Source of the DNA: JAKFEW01 sp036675505
GTDB lineage: Bacteria; Cyanobacteriota; Sericytochromatia; S15B-MN24; JAQBPE01
DNA: 41,871 bases
Direction of reading: 5' to 3'
Assembly (NCBI GenBank): GCA_036675505.1
Contig: JAKFEW010000161.1
Location: forward strand, 1 to 41,871
Below the pieces are notes generated by a model. The model saw only the letters and a list, made by a program, of their open reading frames with translations, did not search any database and was not told where the DNA came from. This document shows, in pieces, positions 20,964 to 28,176 of the stretch. Position 1 is the first letter of the stretch. Every line of letters starts with the position of its first letter. Both the position numbers and the translations under genes were made by a program.

Positions 20964-21026
20964 ATGACCATCAACCACGGCGCCGGCACAGGCCGCTCGC
21001 CGCTCCCCTGGCTAGCCAAGTTGTGA
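20964..21026 (+). CDS. 20-aa leader-type micro-ORF overlapping the next gene
   Basis: ATG 20964 has GGAG 5 bases upstream and encodes MTINHGAGTGRSPLPWLAKL. Its stop codon overlaps the GTG start of the following gene in a GTGA arrangement (21023-21026), the usual sign of coupled translation. A TATATG -10-like box lies at 20937-20942 without a good -35. The peptide resembles nothing I know. Either it is a short coupled leader, or the overlap is accidental. Confidence 0.4.
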   Translation: MTINHGAGTGRSPLPWLAKL

Positions 21027-21562
21027 CCCGCGGCCTCATGTTCATCGTTCTCGATCACGACCCCACCGTCGAAGTCTACGTGCGCCGCCACGCGACGGCC
21101 ACCGACGCCTACGTCCACATCGCCGCCACGCGTGACGACGCGCTGCTGCGCGAGGCCACGTTGGTCGCGCGGATCACCGACGAAGGCGACTGCCTCGATC
21201 CCACCGGCCGGCGCATCGACGCGCTGCCGTACGTGCGCGCCTTCCGGGCCGCCAAGCTCGCACGCCGGGCCGCGACCCGGGCCGCGGACCCTGAGCGGGT
21301 GCACTTCTCGATCGCCGAGAACGAGGCCGGCGGGCGGATCGGCCTGACGACGGCGCTGTTGCAGGTGATCGAGCCGGCCGAGGCGCGCAACCGGATCATC
21401 TCGCTGCTGTTCCAGCCGGTGCCTGCCGAGGACTTCGCCTACGGCGTGGCCTTCGCGATCCAGGACGCCCTCGACGAGCTCGCTGTGCCCTTCGGCGCGA
21501 TCGAGTCGGCGAACCTCGCGCGCGACAGCGCCGACCTGGTCCTCACGAACCGCGGCCGCTGA
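21023..21562 (+). CDS. hypothetical soluble protein, translationally coupled to a micro-ORF
   Basis: This 179-aa protein is not recognised. GTG 21023 is chosen because it overlaps the preceding micro-ORF stop (GTGA) and no Shine-Dalgarno precedes the in-frame ATG 21038. The sequence begins as an alpha/beta region (MFIVLDHDPTVEVYVRRHATATDAYVHIAA) and has a basic helix in the middle (FRAAKLARRAATRAA). A helical C-terminus contains RNRIISLLFQPVPAEDF. There is no signal peptide or membrane helix. It runs convergent to pdtaR, with 28 bases between their ends and no clear terminator. Function unknown. Confidence 0.65.
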   Translation: MTRGLMFIVLDHDPTVEVYVRRHATATDAYVHIAATRDDALLREATLVARITDEGDCLDPTGRRIDALPYVRAFRAAKLARRAATRAADPERVHFSIAENEAGGRIGLTTALLQVIEPAEARNRIISLLFQPVPAEDFAYGVAFAIQDALDELAVPFGAIESANLARDSADLVLTNRGR

Positions 21563-21590
21563 GCCGGCGCGCCGTCCGGCTGTGAGCCGG

Positions 21591-22211
21591 CTACTTGCCG
21601 CGGCCGCCGGTGGGCTCGGGCTTGTTGACCTCGCGCGCCAGGATGATCGCGTCGGCGATGTCGCGGATCGGCTTGCGGCTGTTCATCGAGAGCTTCTGGA
21701 TGCGGCGGAAGGCCTCGGCCTCGGTGATGCCGTAGGTTTCGATCAAGATGCCCTTGGCCTTCTCGACCAGCTTGCGCGTCTCGAGCGCGTCTTTGAGGTT
21801 GGTGACTTCCTGCGAGAGCGTGTTCATCTCGTCCGCGCGGCTCATCGCCACCTCGATGGTGGGCAGGATGTCGGCTTCCTTGATCGGCTTCACCAGGTAG
21901 GCGAAGACGCCGAGCTCGACCGCCTGCTCGACCAGCTCGGGCTGCGAGTAGGCCGTGACCATCACGACCGGCACGCGCTTCTTGCCGGCGGCGTTGATCA
22001 GCTTCACGGCGCCCAGCCCGTCGAGGTTGGGCATCTTGACGTCCATCACGATGAGGTCGGGCGCCAGCTTGTCGGCGAGCTCCACGGCGACCTGACCGTC
22101 CGTCGCCTCGCCCACGACCTGGTGACCATGCTCTTCGAGCATCTCTTTGAGGTCGAGCCGGATGATCGACTCGTCGTCGGCAATCAGAATGCGAAGCTGC
22201 TTCTTGCTCAT
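21591..22211 (-). CDS. pdtaR: ANTAR-domain response regulator (PdtaR-like)
   Basis: This 206-aa protein has a receiver domain (about 6-125) with the acidic pair D12-D13 and the phospho-acceptor D57 in LIVMDVKMP. Thr is in VMVTAYS and Lys in YLVKPI. A coiled linker leads to the ANTAR domain (about 140-195): LETRKLVEKAKGILIETYGITEAEAFRRIQKLSMNSRKPIRDIADAII. ANTAR domains bind RNA with paired hairpins and prevent transcription termination, rather than binding DNA. The fold order and the partner kinase two genes upstream identify it as PdtaR, known from mycobacteria. It has GAGGAGG before the ATG and its own promoter, so it can be expressed above the level of the kinase. Confidence 0.93.
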   Translation of the reverse strand: MSKKQLRILIADDESIIRLDLKEMLEEHGHQVVGEATDGQVAVELADKLAPDLIVMDVKMPNLDGLGAVKLINAAGKKRVPVVMVTAYSQPELVEQAVELGVFAYLVKPIKEADILPTIEVAMSRADEMNTLSQEVTNLKDALETRKLVEKAKGILIETYGITEAEAFRRIQKLSMNSRKPIRDIADAIILAREVNKPEPTGGRGK

Positions 22212-22240
22212 GGCGGGGTCGCCTCCTCGTGATTCGAGAC

Positions 22241-22270
22241 ATTATAAGGCCTCGGACGCCGGATCGTCAC
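22241..22270 (-). promoter_or_regulatory. separate promoter for pdtaR
   Basis: On the minus strand, a perfect TATAAT (22241-22246) lies 18 bases after GTGACG (22265-22270), and the -35 overlaps the stop codon of the upstream small gene. The AT-rich TTATAATGTCT stands out in GC-rich DNA. Confidence 0.65.
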
Positions 22271-22587
22271 GCTTCCTCGATTTCGAAGCCCAGGACGGCG
22301 ATGTCCCAATCCTCGCGGGCTTCGATCAGCAGCGCATCCAGCTCCTTGGCGCGCTGCTCGCCGGCCGCGCGCGCGAGCCGGCCGAGGATGTCGCGCAGGT
22401 CGCGGCGATCGCCGCTCCGCGCCCCCGCCACCAGGTCGTAGCGCACGCGGACGCGCACGGCGCCCTGACCGCTGCGCCGGGCCACCGCCAACACCGCCAC
22501 GCGCACGGTGCGCCGCCGGGAGGCCGCCCAGACCAGCGCGAGCCCGGCCACGGCCAGCAGCCCGCCTGCGACCAGCGGCCCGATCAT
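22267..22587 (-). CDS. small membrane-anchored protein between pdtaS and pdtaR
   Basis: This 106-aa protein has one N-terminal transmembrane helix (about residues 3-22: GPLVAGGLLAVAGLALVWAA) followed by RRR, placing the rest in the cytoplasm. The soluble part has a basic strand region (RVAVLAVARRSGQGAVRVRVRYDLV) and an amphipathic helix, ending in acidic EDWDIAVLGFEIEEA. The start ATG 22587 lacks a clear ribosome site; it lies 41 bases after the pdtaS stop codon. I do not recognise a family. Its position inside the pdtaS-pdtaR unit suggests it could tether or modulate one of the partners, which is an inference. Confidence 0.6.
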   Translation of the reverse strand: MIGPLVAGGLLAVAGLALVWAASRRRTVRVAVLAVARRSGQGAVRVRVRYDLVAGARSGDRRDLRDILGRLARAAGEQRAKELDALLIEAREDWDIAVLGFEIEEA

Positions 22588-22628
22588 GCGGGCGTAGGTG
22601 CCATCGTTCAGCCCGCGCGGCCCAAGGC

Positions 22629-24092
22629 TCAGGCCTCTTCCAGGGGCGAGCCCGGCCGCGGGTGCGGGATCACCACCTGGATGCGCGTGCCCGCGCCCTG
22701 CTCGATCGTGAGCGTGCCTTTCAGGTCGTCTTTCACGAGCGTGTTCACGATCTGCCAGCCCAGGTTGCCGTCCTTGGCCGGCGAGAAGCCCTCGGGCAGG
22801 CCGATGCCGTTGTCCTGGATGCCGATCACCACGCCCTCGTCGCGGTCCTCCAGGCTCACCACCACCTTGCCTTCCGGCCTTCCTGCGAAGGCGTGCTTGA
22901 TGGTGTTCTGCAGCAGCTCGTTGACCACCAGCGCGGCCGAGGTGGCCTGGCCCGAGGGCAGCGTGAGCGGCTTCGGGCAGCGCAGCTCGGTGGCGATGCG
23001 CTGCGAGGGGTCGAGCATGCTCTGCATCGTCGAGCTCACGAGGCCTTCCACGAGCTCCTTGAGGTCGACCACGCCGACGTCCTCGTGGCTGAGGTACTCG
23101 TGCACGAGCGCGATGCTCGCGATGCGCGTGATGCTCTCGTTGAGGATCGCCTTGACCTCCGGGTTCTGGCTGCGGCGCTGCTGCAGCCGCAACAGGCCGG
23201 CCACGGTCTGGAGGTTGTTCTTCACGCGGTGGTGGACCTCTTTGACGAGCGTGCTCTTCACCACCAGCTCGCGGTCCTTCTGCTTGAGCTCGGTGATGTC
23301 GTGCAGCACCTTCACGTGGTCGACCGAGAAGTCCGACGGCATGACCGGGATCGTGCGCACGGCGACCGTCAGGTGCTGGGTGACCAGCTCGCTCTCGTTG
23401 AAGATCGGGTTGGTGTGCACCTGGCGGTACTCGTGGCCCTTGAGGAACGCCTCGGTCCATTCCAGGCCCTCGAGCTGCTCGGGCATGCCGAGCCGGCGCG
23501 CCAGGTTCAAGGCCACCGCGCTCGCGTGCATGATCGTGCCGCGGTTGTTCACGAGCAAGAGCGCGTCGCCCGGCTGGATCGGCGGCAGCGCGATCGAGCT
23601 GACCTTGGCCTTGTCGATCAGCGTCTTCACCACGCGCGTGATCGCCGTGCGGTAGAGCTGGCGCTTCGATTCCGAGTGCTTGAGCTCCTCGTAGAGGTTG
23701 CGCTCGACGACCAGGATCGCGGCCACGCCGTGCTCGCCGGCCAAGGGGTAGGCCACCTGGTTCATGGGCTGGCCGTTCACCACCTTGCCCATCGCGCCCA
23801 CCGCGAGCTCGCCGCTCTGGAAAGCCTGCCAGATGGCCGAGGTCGCCTCGGGCAGGAACTGCACGCCGACCTGGGCGCGGCGGTAGAAGCTCTGGCGCAC
23901 GGTGGGCTTGGCTTCCGCGACGGTCACGAAGCGATCGCCGCCGACCGGCGCGTGGATCAGCAGGTCGGCGGGGATGAAGTCGGCGAGGAACGGCAGCTGG
24001 CGCGCGATGTTCTGGATCCAGTGGCGATCGCGCTCGTTCGGGATGTATTCCTGGAAGGGGAGCGACCACCCGAGCGAGCTGGCCTGGATCAC
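22629..24092 (-). CDS. pdtaS: PdtaS-like sensor histidine kinase (HisKA_2 type)
   Basis: This 487-aa soluble kinase has an N-terminal H_kinase_N/GAF-like sensor (about 1-150), including the HAPVGGDRFVTVAEAKPT and YPLAGEHGVAAILVVERN segments. A PAS domain (about 170-270) follows, then a HisKA_2 dimerisation domain with EVHHRVKNNLQTV (His287/His288). The HATPase domain has NELLQNTIKHAF and DNGIGLPEGF boxes. This architecture is that of PdtaS, which phosphorylates the ANTAR regulator PdtaR. The start is GTG 24092, overlapping the tyrS stop as GTGA, so it is translated together with tyrosyl-tRNA synthetase. No transmembrane segment is present, so it senses a cytoplasmic signal. Confidence 0.93.
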   Translation of the reverse strand: MIQASSLGWSLPFQEYIPNERDRHWIQNIARQLPFLADFIPADLLIHAPVGGDRFVTVAEAKPTVRQSFYRRAQVGVQFLPEATSAIWQAFQSGELAVGAMGKVVNGQPMNQVAYPLAGEHGVAAILVVERNLYEELKHSESKRQLYRTAITRVVKTLIDKAKVSSIALPPIQPGDALLLVNNRGTIMHASAVALNLARRLGMPEQLEGLEWTEAFLKGHEYRQVHTNPIFNESELVTQHLTVAVRTIPVMPSDFSVDHVKVLHDITELKQKDRELVVKSTLVKEVHHRVKNNLQTVAGLLRLQQRRSQNPEVKAILNESITRIASIALVHEYLSHEDVGVVDLKELVEGLVSSTMQSMLDPSQRIATELRCPKPLTLPSGQATSAALVVNELLQNTIKHAFAGRPEGKVVVSLEDRDEGVVIGIQDNGIGLPEGFSPAKDGNLGWQIVNTLVKDDLKGTLTIEQGAGTRIQVVIPHPRPGSPLEEA

Positions 24093-25324
24093 GGTGTAAA
24101 CACCGACCCGTCAGGGGCGGCGGTGGCCAGCTTCTTGCCGACCTGGACTACAACCCCTTCGCCAAGCACGACGATCTCGTTCGGGTCAGTGGCGATCCGA
24201 TCCACGACGTATTTGCCGGGCTCTTCCTTCAGGAACTTCACGGCACCCTCTTTGAGGCGCTCGCGCGCCTGACTCGTGGAATTGGCCATCTTGAGCGCGA
24301 TGAGCAGCCGGGCGAGCGGCATGCGATCGGGTACGGGGAACATGGGGAAGTCGTTCTGGCTTACGTGCCCGCCGGCCAGTTGTTCCGCCACGGCTTGGCC
24401 GTGGTACAGCGCAACAACGGACTTCGCCAGCCTCACCTTGGCATCGCGCGCCGCCAGCCGGCCCTCCGCGAGGTCGGCCAGGGTCTGCTTGATCTCGGCC
24501 GCGGGCAGGCCCGAGGCCAGCGTGTAGTAGTCCGGCATCTGGCGGTCGGCGATCGACATGACCTTGTCCCACATGATCTTGGGCGCTTCCGAGATGCCGA
24601 TATAGTTGCCGAGCGACTTGGACATCTTCTCGGTGGTGCCCAGGCCCTCGAGGATCGGGTAGAGCATCACGACCTGGGGCGTCTGCCCCGCGTTCTCTTG
24701 CAGGTGCCGGCCCATGAGGTTGTTGAACTTCTGGTCCGTGCCGCCGAGCTCCACGTCGGCGAGGATTTCGACCGAGTCCTGGCCCTGCAGCAGCGGATAC
24801 AGGAACTCGTGCAGGCCGATCGCGTCGCCGCGCTCGTAGCGCAGCGCGAAGTTCTCGCGCGCGAGCATCTGCGCGACCGTGGCCTGGCCGAGCAGCCGGA
24901 TCGTCGAGAGCATGTTCATGCTTTCCAGCCACTCGCCGTTGCGGCGGATCTCGGCCTTCGAGAGGTCCACGATCTTGCCGAGCTGCGCGAGGTAGGTCTG
25001 GGCGTTGGCTTCCACCTCGTCCTTGGTGAGCGGCGGGCGCGCCTCCTGCTTGCCGGTGGGGTCGCCGATGCGCGCCGTGAAGTCGCCGATGATCAGCACG
25101 ACCTGGTGGCCGGCGTCCTGGAAGCGGCGCAGCGCCCAGAGCACGACCGCGTGGCCGATGTGCAAATCGGGCTTGGTGGGGTCGAAGCCCAGCTTCACGC
25201 GCAGCGGGCGGCTGGCGGTCTTCGCCTCCTCGATTTTCTTCGCGAGGCCGCCCGCGGGCAGCACCTCGGCGGCGCCCAGCGTCAGGGTCTCGATCACGTC
25301 GGCAGAAACGGCGGGCACCGGCAT
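24089..25324 (-). CDS. tyrS: tyrosyl-tRNA synthetase
   Basis: This 411-aa enzyme charges tRNA-Tyr with tyrosine. The class I signatures are intact: HIGH in PDLHIGHAVVLW (about residues 55-58) and KMSKS in TTEKMSKSLG. The anticodon-binding helical region (about 270-330) and the C-terminal S4 RNA-binding domain (about 340-405, with ANSTSQARERLKEGAVK) follow. The sequence type (GFDPTKPDLHIGH, IGDFTARIGDPTGK) is the second bacterial TyrRS group (TyrZ-like), not the E. coli TyrS group. ATG 25324 is preceded by AAAGGAG. It is the first gene of the unit with pdtaS, driven by an extended -10 promoter. No T-box leader fits in the short upstream gap. Confidence 0.96.
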   Translation of the reverse strand: MPVPAVSADVIETLTLGAAEVLPAGGLAKKIEEAKTASRPLRVKLGFDPTKPDLHIGHAVVLWALRRFQDAGHQVVLIIGDFTARIGDPTGKQEARPPLTKDEVEANAQTYLAQLGKIVDLSKAEIRRNGEWLESMNMLSTIRLLGQATVAQMLARENFALRYERGDAIGLHEFLYPLLQGQDSVEILADVELGGTDQKFNNLMGRHLQENAGQTPQVVMLYPILEGLGTTEKMSKSLGNYIGISEAPKIMWDKVMSIADRQMPDYYTLASGLPAAEIKQTLADLAEGRLAARDAKVRLAKSVVALYHGQAVAEQLAGGHVSQNDFPMFPVPDRMPLARLLIALKMANSTSQARERLKEGAVKFLKEEPGKYVVDRIATDPNEIVVLGEGVVVQVGKKLATAAPDGSVFTP

Positions 25325-25357
25325 GGCTCCTTTGATTCGGGCGGGAGGCAGAAGGTG

Positions 25358-25366
25358 ATTATAGCA
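25358..25366 (-). promoter_or_regulatory. extended -10 promoter of the tyrS-pdtaS operon
   Basis: On the minus strand, TGC-TATAAT gives a perfect -10 (25358-25363) with the TGn extension. No -35 is recognisable upstream, as is common for extended -10 promoters. It is 33 bases before the tyrS ATG. Confidence 0.65.
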
Positions 25367-25388
25367 TGCCGCCCCCGCCCGCCCGCGC

Positions 25389-26054
25389 CTACTCCCGCGC
25401 CGGCAGCGGCATGTCGAAGGTGACCTCGACGTCGACCGCCGGCAGGCGGTTGTCGAAGGTGTCCCAGTCGACCAGCTTCGCGCCGAGCGTGCCGCGCAGC
25501 CGGCCGTCCTCGCGGGTCACCGCGACGCGGTCCTTCGCGTAGCCCGGCGCGTCCGCGTCCGGCCCCTGCACGCCCAGGCTCGGGTTGATCAGGAGCGTGG
25601 GCTGGGCCTGCAGGATCGCCTCGCCGAGCGCCTTTTCGATCTCGGGCGGATAGAAGGTGATCATCACGAACAGCACCGTGTAGCGGCCCCAGGTCAGCGG
25701 CATCTGGATGTCGAGGCTGGTCTCGGGCCGCCAGCCGGCGTAGACCTTGGTCGGCACCACGGTTTCGCCGTCGAGCGTGACCTTCGCGACCGCGGCGTCG
25801 TACTTCGCCGCCTTCTTGCCGTCGATCGTGCCGAGCGGCTCGCGCACGCGATCGCCGGCCGCCACGGCCGATGCGGCGGCGGATGGCCGCGCGGCCGGCG
25901 CGGCCGGGCCTGTGGGCCCGCTGGCGCCGGGCGTGGGCGCGGCGCTGGCGCCGGGCGCCGGGGACGCGGTCTTCGCGGCCTCGACGAGCAACGGCGCGAG
26001 CTCGGCGCAGCCGGTCAGCGAGAGCAGCAGCAGGGGCAGGGCGAGGCGGCGCAT
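25389..26054 (-). CDS. lipoprotein with Pro/Ala-rich linker, function unknown
   Basis: This 221-aa protein starts at ATG 26054, preceded by GGAGGA at 6 bases. The signal peptide ends with the lipobox SLTGC (Cys about 16). A low-complexity Ala/Pro/Gly/Ser linker (about 30-68) leads to a beta-rich domain (about 75-221): AKVTLDGETVVPTKVYAGW, MPLTWGRYTVLFVMITFYP, DVEVTFDMPLP at the end. I see no enzymatic motif. The design of a lipid anchor with a flexible tether suggests a surface or periplasmic binding domain. It is divergent from the PAS kinase at 26219, and a GGAAC/CGTC pair upstream makes it a candidate target of an ECF sigma factor. Confidence 0.75.
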   Translation of the reverse strand: MRRLALPLLLLSLTGCAELAPLLVEAAKTASPAPGASAAPTPGASGPTGPAAPAARPSAAASAVAAGDRVREPLGTIDGKKAAKYDAAVAKVTLDGETVVPTKVYAGWRPETSLDIQMPLTWGRYTVLFVMITFYPPEIEKALGEAILQAQPTLLINPSLGVQGPDADAPGYAKDRVAVTREDGRLRGTLGAKLVDWDTFDNRLPAVDVEVTFDMPLPARE

Positions 26055-26084
26055 GGGAATCCTCCGTGGTCGACATACCCGCCG

Positions 26085-26110
26085 GACGGGGCCCGCTGCC
26101 CCGATGTTCC
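26085..26110 (-). promoter_or_regulatory. possible ECF-sigma promoter of the lipoprotein
   Basis: On the minus strand, GGAAC (26106-26110), a 17-base spacer and CGTC (26085-26088) lie 31 bases before the ATG. The layout is typical of RpoE-like promoters; the ECF sigma factor at 15.4 kb is a candidate user. Confidence 0.4.
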
Positions 26111-26167
26111 CTCGCCCTGCCAGGCCGAGGCCACCCGGCCCGGCTGGCGGGTGAAAGCGCTTGGCGG

Positions 26168-26196
26168 TTGGCGGAAGGGGAGCGGCGCTGCACAAT
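26168..26196 (+). promoter_or_regulatory. promoter of the first tandem PAS kinase
   Basis: TTGGCG (26168-26173), a 17-base spacer and CACAAT (26191-26196). Transcription would begin near 26203, downstream of the in-frame ATG 26195, which favours GTG 26219 as the start. Confidence 0.5.
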
Positions 26197-26218
26197 GAGG
26201 CCCAAAGGGGATGCCGGC

Positions 26219-28102
26219 GTGGACGATCGCCATGAATTCAGCGCCAGCGAGCCGACGGCGCCGCCGCCCGGCCTGATCGGCGCGCGGTCGGAGGCATTTC
26301 TCGGCCTCGTGCTCGAACACATGGCCGAGGGCGTGATGACGCTCGACGCCCTCGGCCGGATCACCTACGTCAACCACGTCGCGCGCGAGCGCTATCCGTT
26401 CCTCCGCCCGGGCCTGAGCGTGAAGGAGCTGGCACGCGCGCAGGCGTTGTACGCCGCGGACGGCCGCATCCGCGTGCCGCTGGCAGCGACGCCGATGGCG
26501 CGCGTCATGCGGGGCGAGACGATCAACGAGGCGGAATACGTCGTCCGCGACGGCAGCGGGCAAGCGCTGCCGTTCCGCGTGAGCGGCGGCCCGTTCCTCG
26601 AGGGCGGCCGGGTCATGGGGGGCGTGCTGGTGTTCGCGGACCTCGCCGAGCAGAAGCGCTCCGAGCAGGCGGCCCGCGCCTCGGACACCTGGCTGCGCGG
26701 GCTGGCCGCGAACGTCCCTGCGACGATCGTGGTCTCGGATCGCGCGCACCGCGTCCTCTACGTGAACCGCCGGCCCACCGGCTGCGATCCCGACGGGGTC
26801 CTGGGCCAGGACATGGGCGAATTCGTGGGGCTTGAGGACCGCGCGGCCTTCCTCGGCGCGCTGGACGAGGTGCTGCGGGCGGGGCAACCGCGGCGCGTCG
26901 AGGTGCGCGGCGTGGGCGGCCCGACCGAGACCCGCTGGTACGGCATCAGCATCGGCCCGATCCACGAGGAGGGCCGCGTCGTCGCGCTCGTCAGCGTGAT
27001 CCTCGACGACACGGAAAAGCACGCGGCCGAGGAGCGCTACCGGGCGCAGGAGGCGGTCCTTGCCGAGGCGGAGGAGAACGTCGCGATGGGCAGCTGGTCG
27101 TTTGACTTCACGACCGGCAAGACCCACTGGTCGCGGGGCATGTACCGCATGCTCGGCGAGGACCCGGGCAGCCCGCCGCTAGGGCTCGAGCAGTACGTCG
27201 CCATGTTCGACCCGGCCTGGCGCGACCGGCAACTCGCCGAGGTCGAGCGCGTGCTCGCGGCGCCGCGGCCCTTCGTCCATGAACACCACATGATCCGGCG
27301 CGACGGCGCGGCGCGCGTGTTCCGCGTCAGCGGGCGGCCCGTGCCGGCCGCCGGCCAGCCGCCCCGGCGGATGACCGGCGTGGTCCAGGACATCACCGAG
27401 CAGCACCAGGCGGAGCGTGCCAAGAGCGAGTTCGTGGCGATCGTGAGCCATGAGCTGCGCACGCCGCTCACGACCATCCGCGCGCCGTTGCTCATGCTCC
27501 AGTGCGGCATGTTGGACCCGCGGGATCCCGCGGGCCGGGCGATCGTGGACATCGCCGTCGAGAGCGTCGAGCGCATGACCCGCCTGGTCAACGACATCTT
27601 CGACTACGATCGCCTGGAGACCGGCCGTCTCACGGTGCGGCGGGAGCCGGTCGACGTGGCCGAGGTCGCCGCCCGGGCGGTCGACGCCATGCGCGGCGAG
27701 GCCGAGCGGGGCGGGATACGGCTCACGCTCGCGGCCGAGCCCGTGCAGGTGGCGGTCGATCGCGATCGGGTCGTGCAGGTGCTCACGAACCTGCTCGACA
27801 ACGCGCTCAAGTTCTCGGCGCCGGGCGAGGCCGTGCGCGTCGCGGTCGTGCCGCGCGAGGGCGGGGCGCTGGTGACCGTGAGCGATGAGGGGCCGGGCAT
27901 CGCGGCCGAGCACCTCGAGGCGATCTTCGAGCGCTTCCACCAGGTCGACAACGCGCCGACGCGGCACATGCGCGGCACAGGCCTCGGCCTCGCGATCGCC
28001 CGCCACATCGTGCAGCTCCACGGCGGGCGGATCTGGGCCGCGAGCGAGCCTGGCGCGGGCAGCACGTTCAGCTTCACGCTGCCGGGCGCGTCCAGCCCAT
28101 AG
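26219..28102 (+). CDS. soluble PAS histidine kinase, tandem copy 1
   Basis: A 627-aa cytoplasmic kinase. The start is GTG 26219, with AAAGGGG upstream; it fits the promoter and aligns with the N-terminus of copy 2. An ATG at 26195 in frame is the alternative. The N-terminus HEFSASEPTAPPPG is shared with copy 2. PAS domains cover about 25-140, 150-270 and 275-395, the last starting LAEAEENVAMGSW. H411 lies in IVSHELRTPLT. The dimerisation helix RAPLLMLQCGMLDPRD is shared with copy 2. The HATPase boxes are NLLDNALKFS, DEGPGIA and GTGLGLAIA. No membrane helix and no adjacent response regulator. Signal unknown; PAS domains may hold a cofactor, but none can be assigned. Confidence 0.92.
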   Translation: MDDRHEFSASEPTAPPPGLIGARSEAFLGLVLEHMAEGVMTLDALGRITYVNHVARERYPFLRPGLSVKELARAQALYAADGRIRVPLAATPMARVMRGETINEAEYVVRDGSGQALPFRVSGGPFLEGGRVMGGVLVFADLAEQKRSEQAARASDTWLRGLAANVPATIVVSDRAHRVLYVNRRPTGCDPDGVLGQDMGEFVGLEDRAAFLGALDEVLRAGQPRRVEVRGVGGPTETRWYGISIGPIHEEGRVVALVSVILDDTEKHAAEERYRAQEAVLAEAEENVAMGSWSFDFTTGKTHWSRGMYRMLGEDPGSPPLGLEQYVAMFDPAWRDRQLAEVERVLAAPRPFVHEHHMIRRDGAARVFRVSGRPVPAAGQPPRRMTGVVQDITEQHQAERAKSEFVAIVSHELRTPLTTIRAPLLMLQCGMLDPRDPAGRAIVDIAVESVERMTRLVNDIFDYDRLETGRLTVRREPVDVAEVAARAVDAMRGEAERGGIRLTLAAEPVQVAVDRDRVVQVLTNLLDNALKFSAPGEAVRVAVVPREGGALVTVSDEGPGIAAEHLEAIFERFHQVDNAPTRHMRGTGLGLAIARHIVQLHGGRIWAASEPGAGSTFSFTLPGASSP

Positions 28103-28141
28103 CGCGAGGGGCAGATGACCTGGCGGCGCCTCGCTCGGCCG

Positions 28142-28170
28142 TTGCCAAATCGACGCGGCCGCCCGACGAT
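28142..28170 (+). promoter_or_regulatory. candidate promoter of the second tandem kinase
   Basis: TTGCCA (28142-28147), a 17-base spacer and GACGAT (28165-28170). The -10 ends six bases before the ATG at 28177, so the transcript would be leaderless. Confidence 0.4.
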
Positions 28171-28176
28171 GGAGGC

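Noticed and set aside
22588..24069. Upstream extension of the small membrane protein over the pdtaS gene
   Set aside because: It is a frame-shifted reading of pdtaS with low-complexity composition; the hydrophobic helix begins right after ATG 22587.
25325..25388. T-box or tyrosine riboswitch upstream of tyrS
   Set aside because: Only about 30 bases lie between the -10 box and the ATG, too little for a T-box leader.
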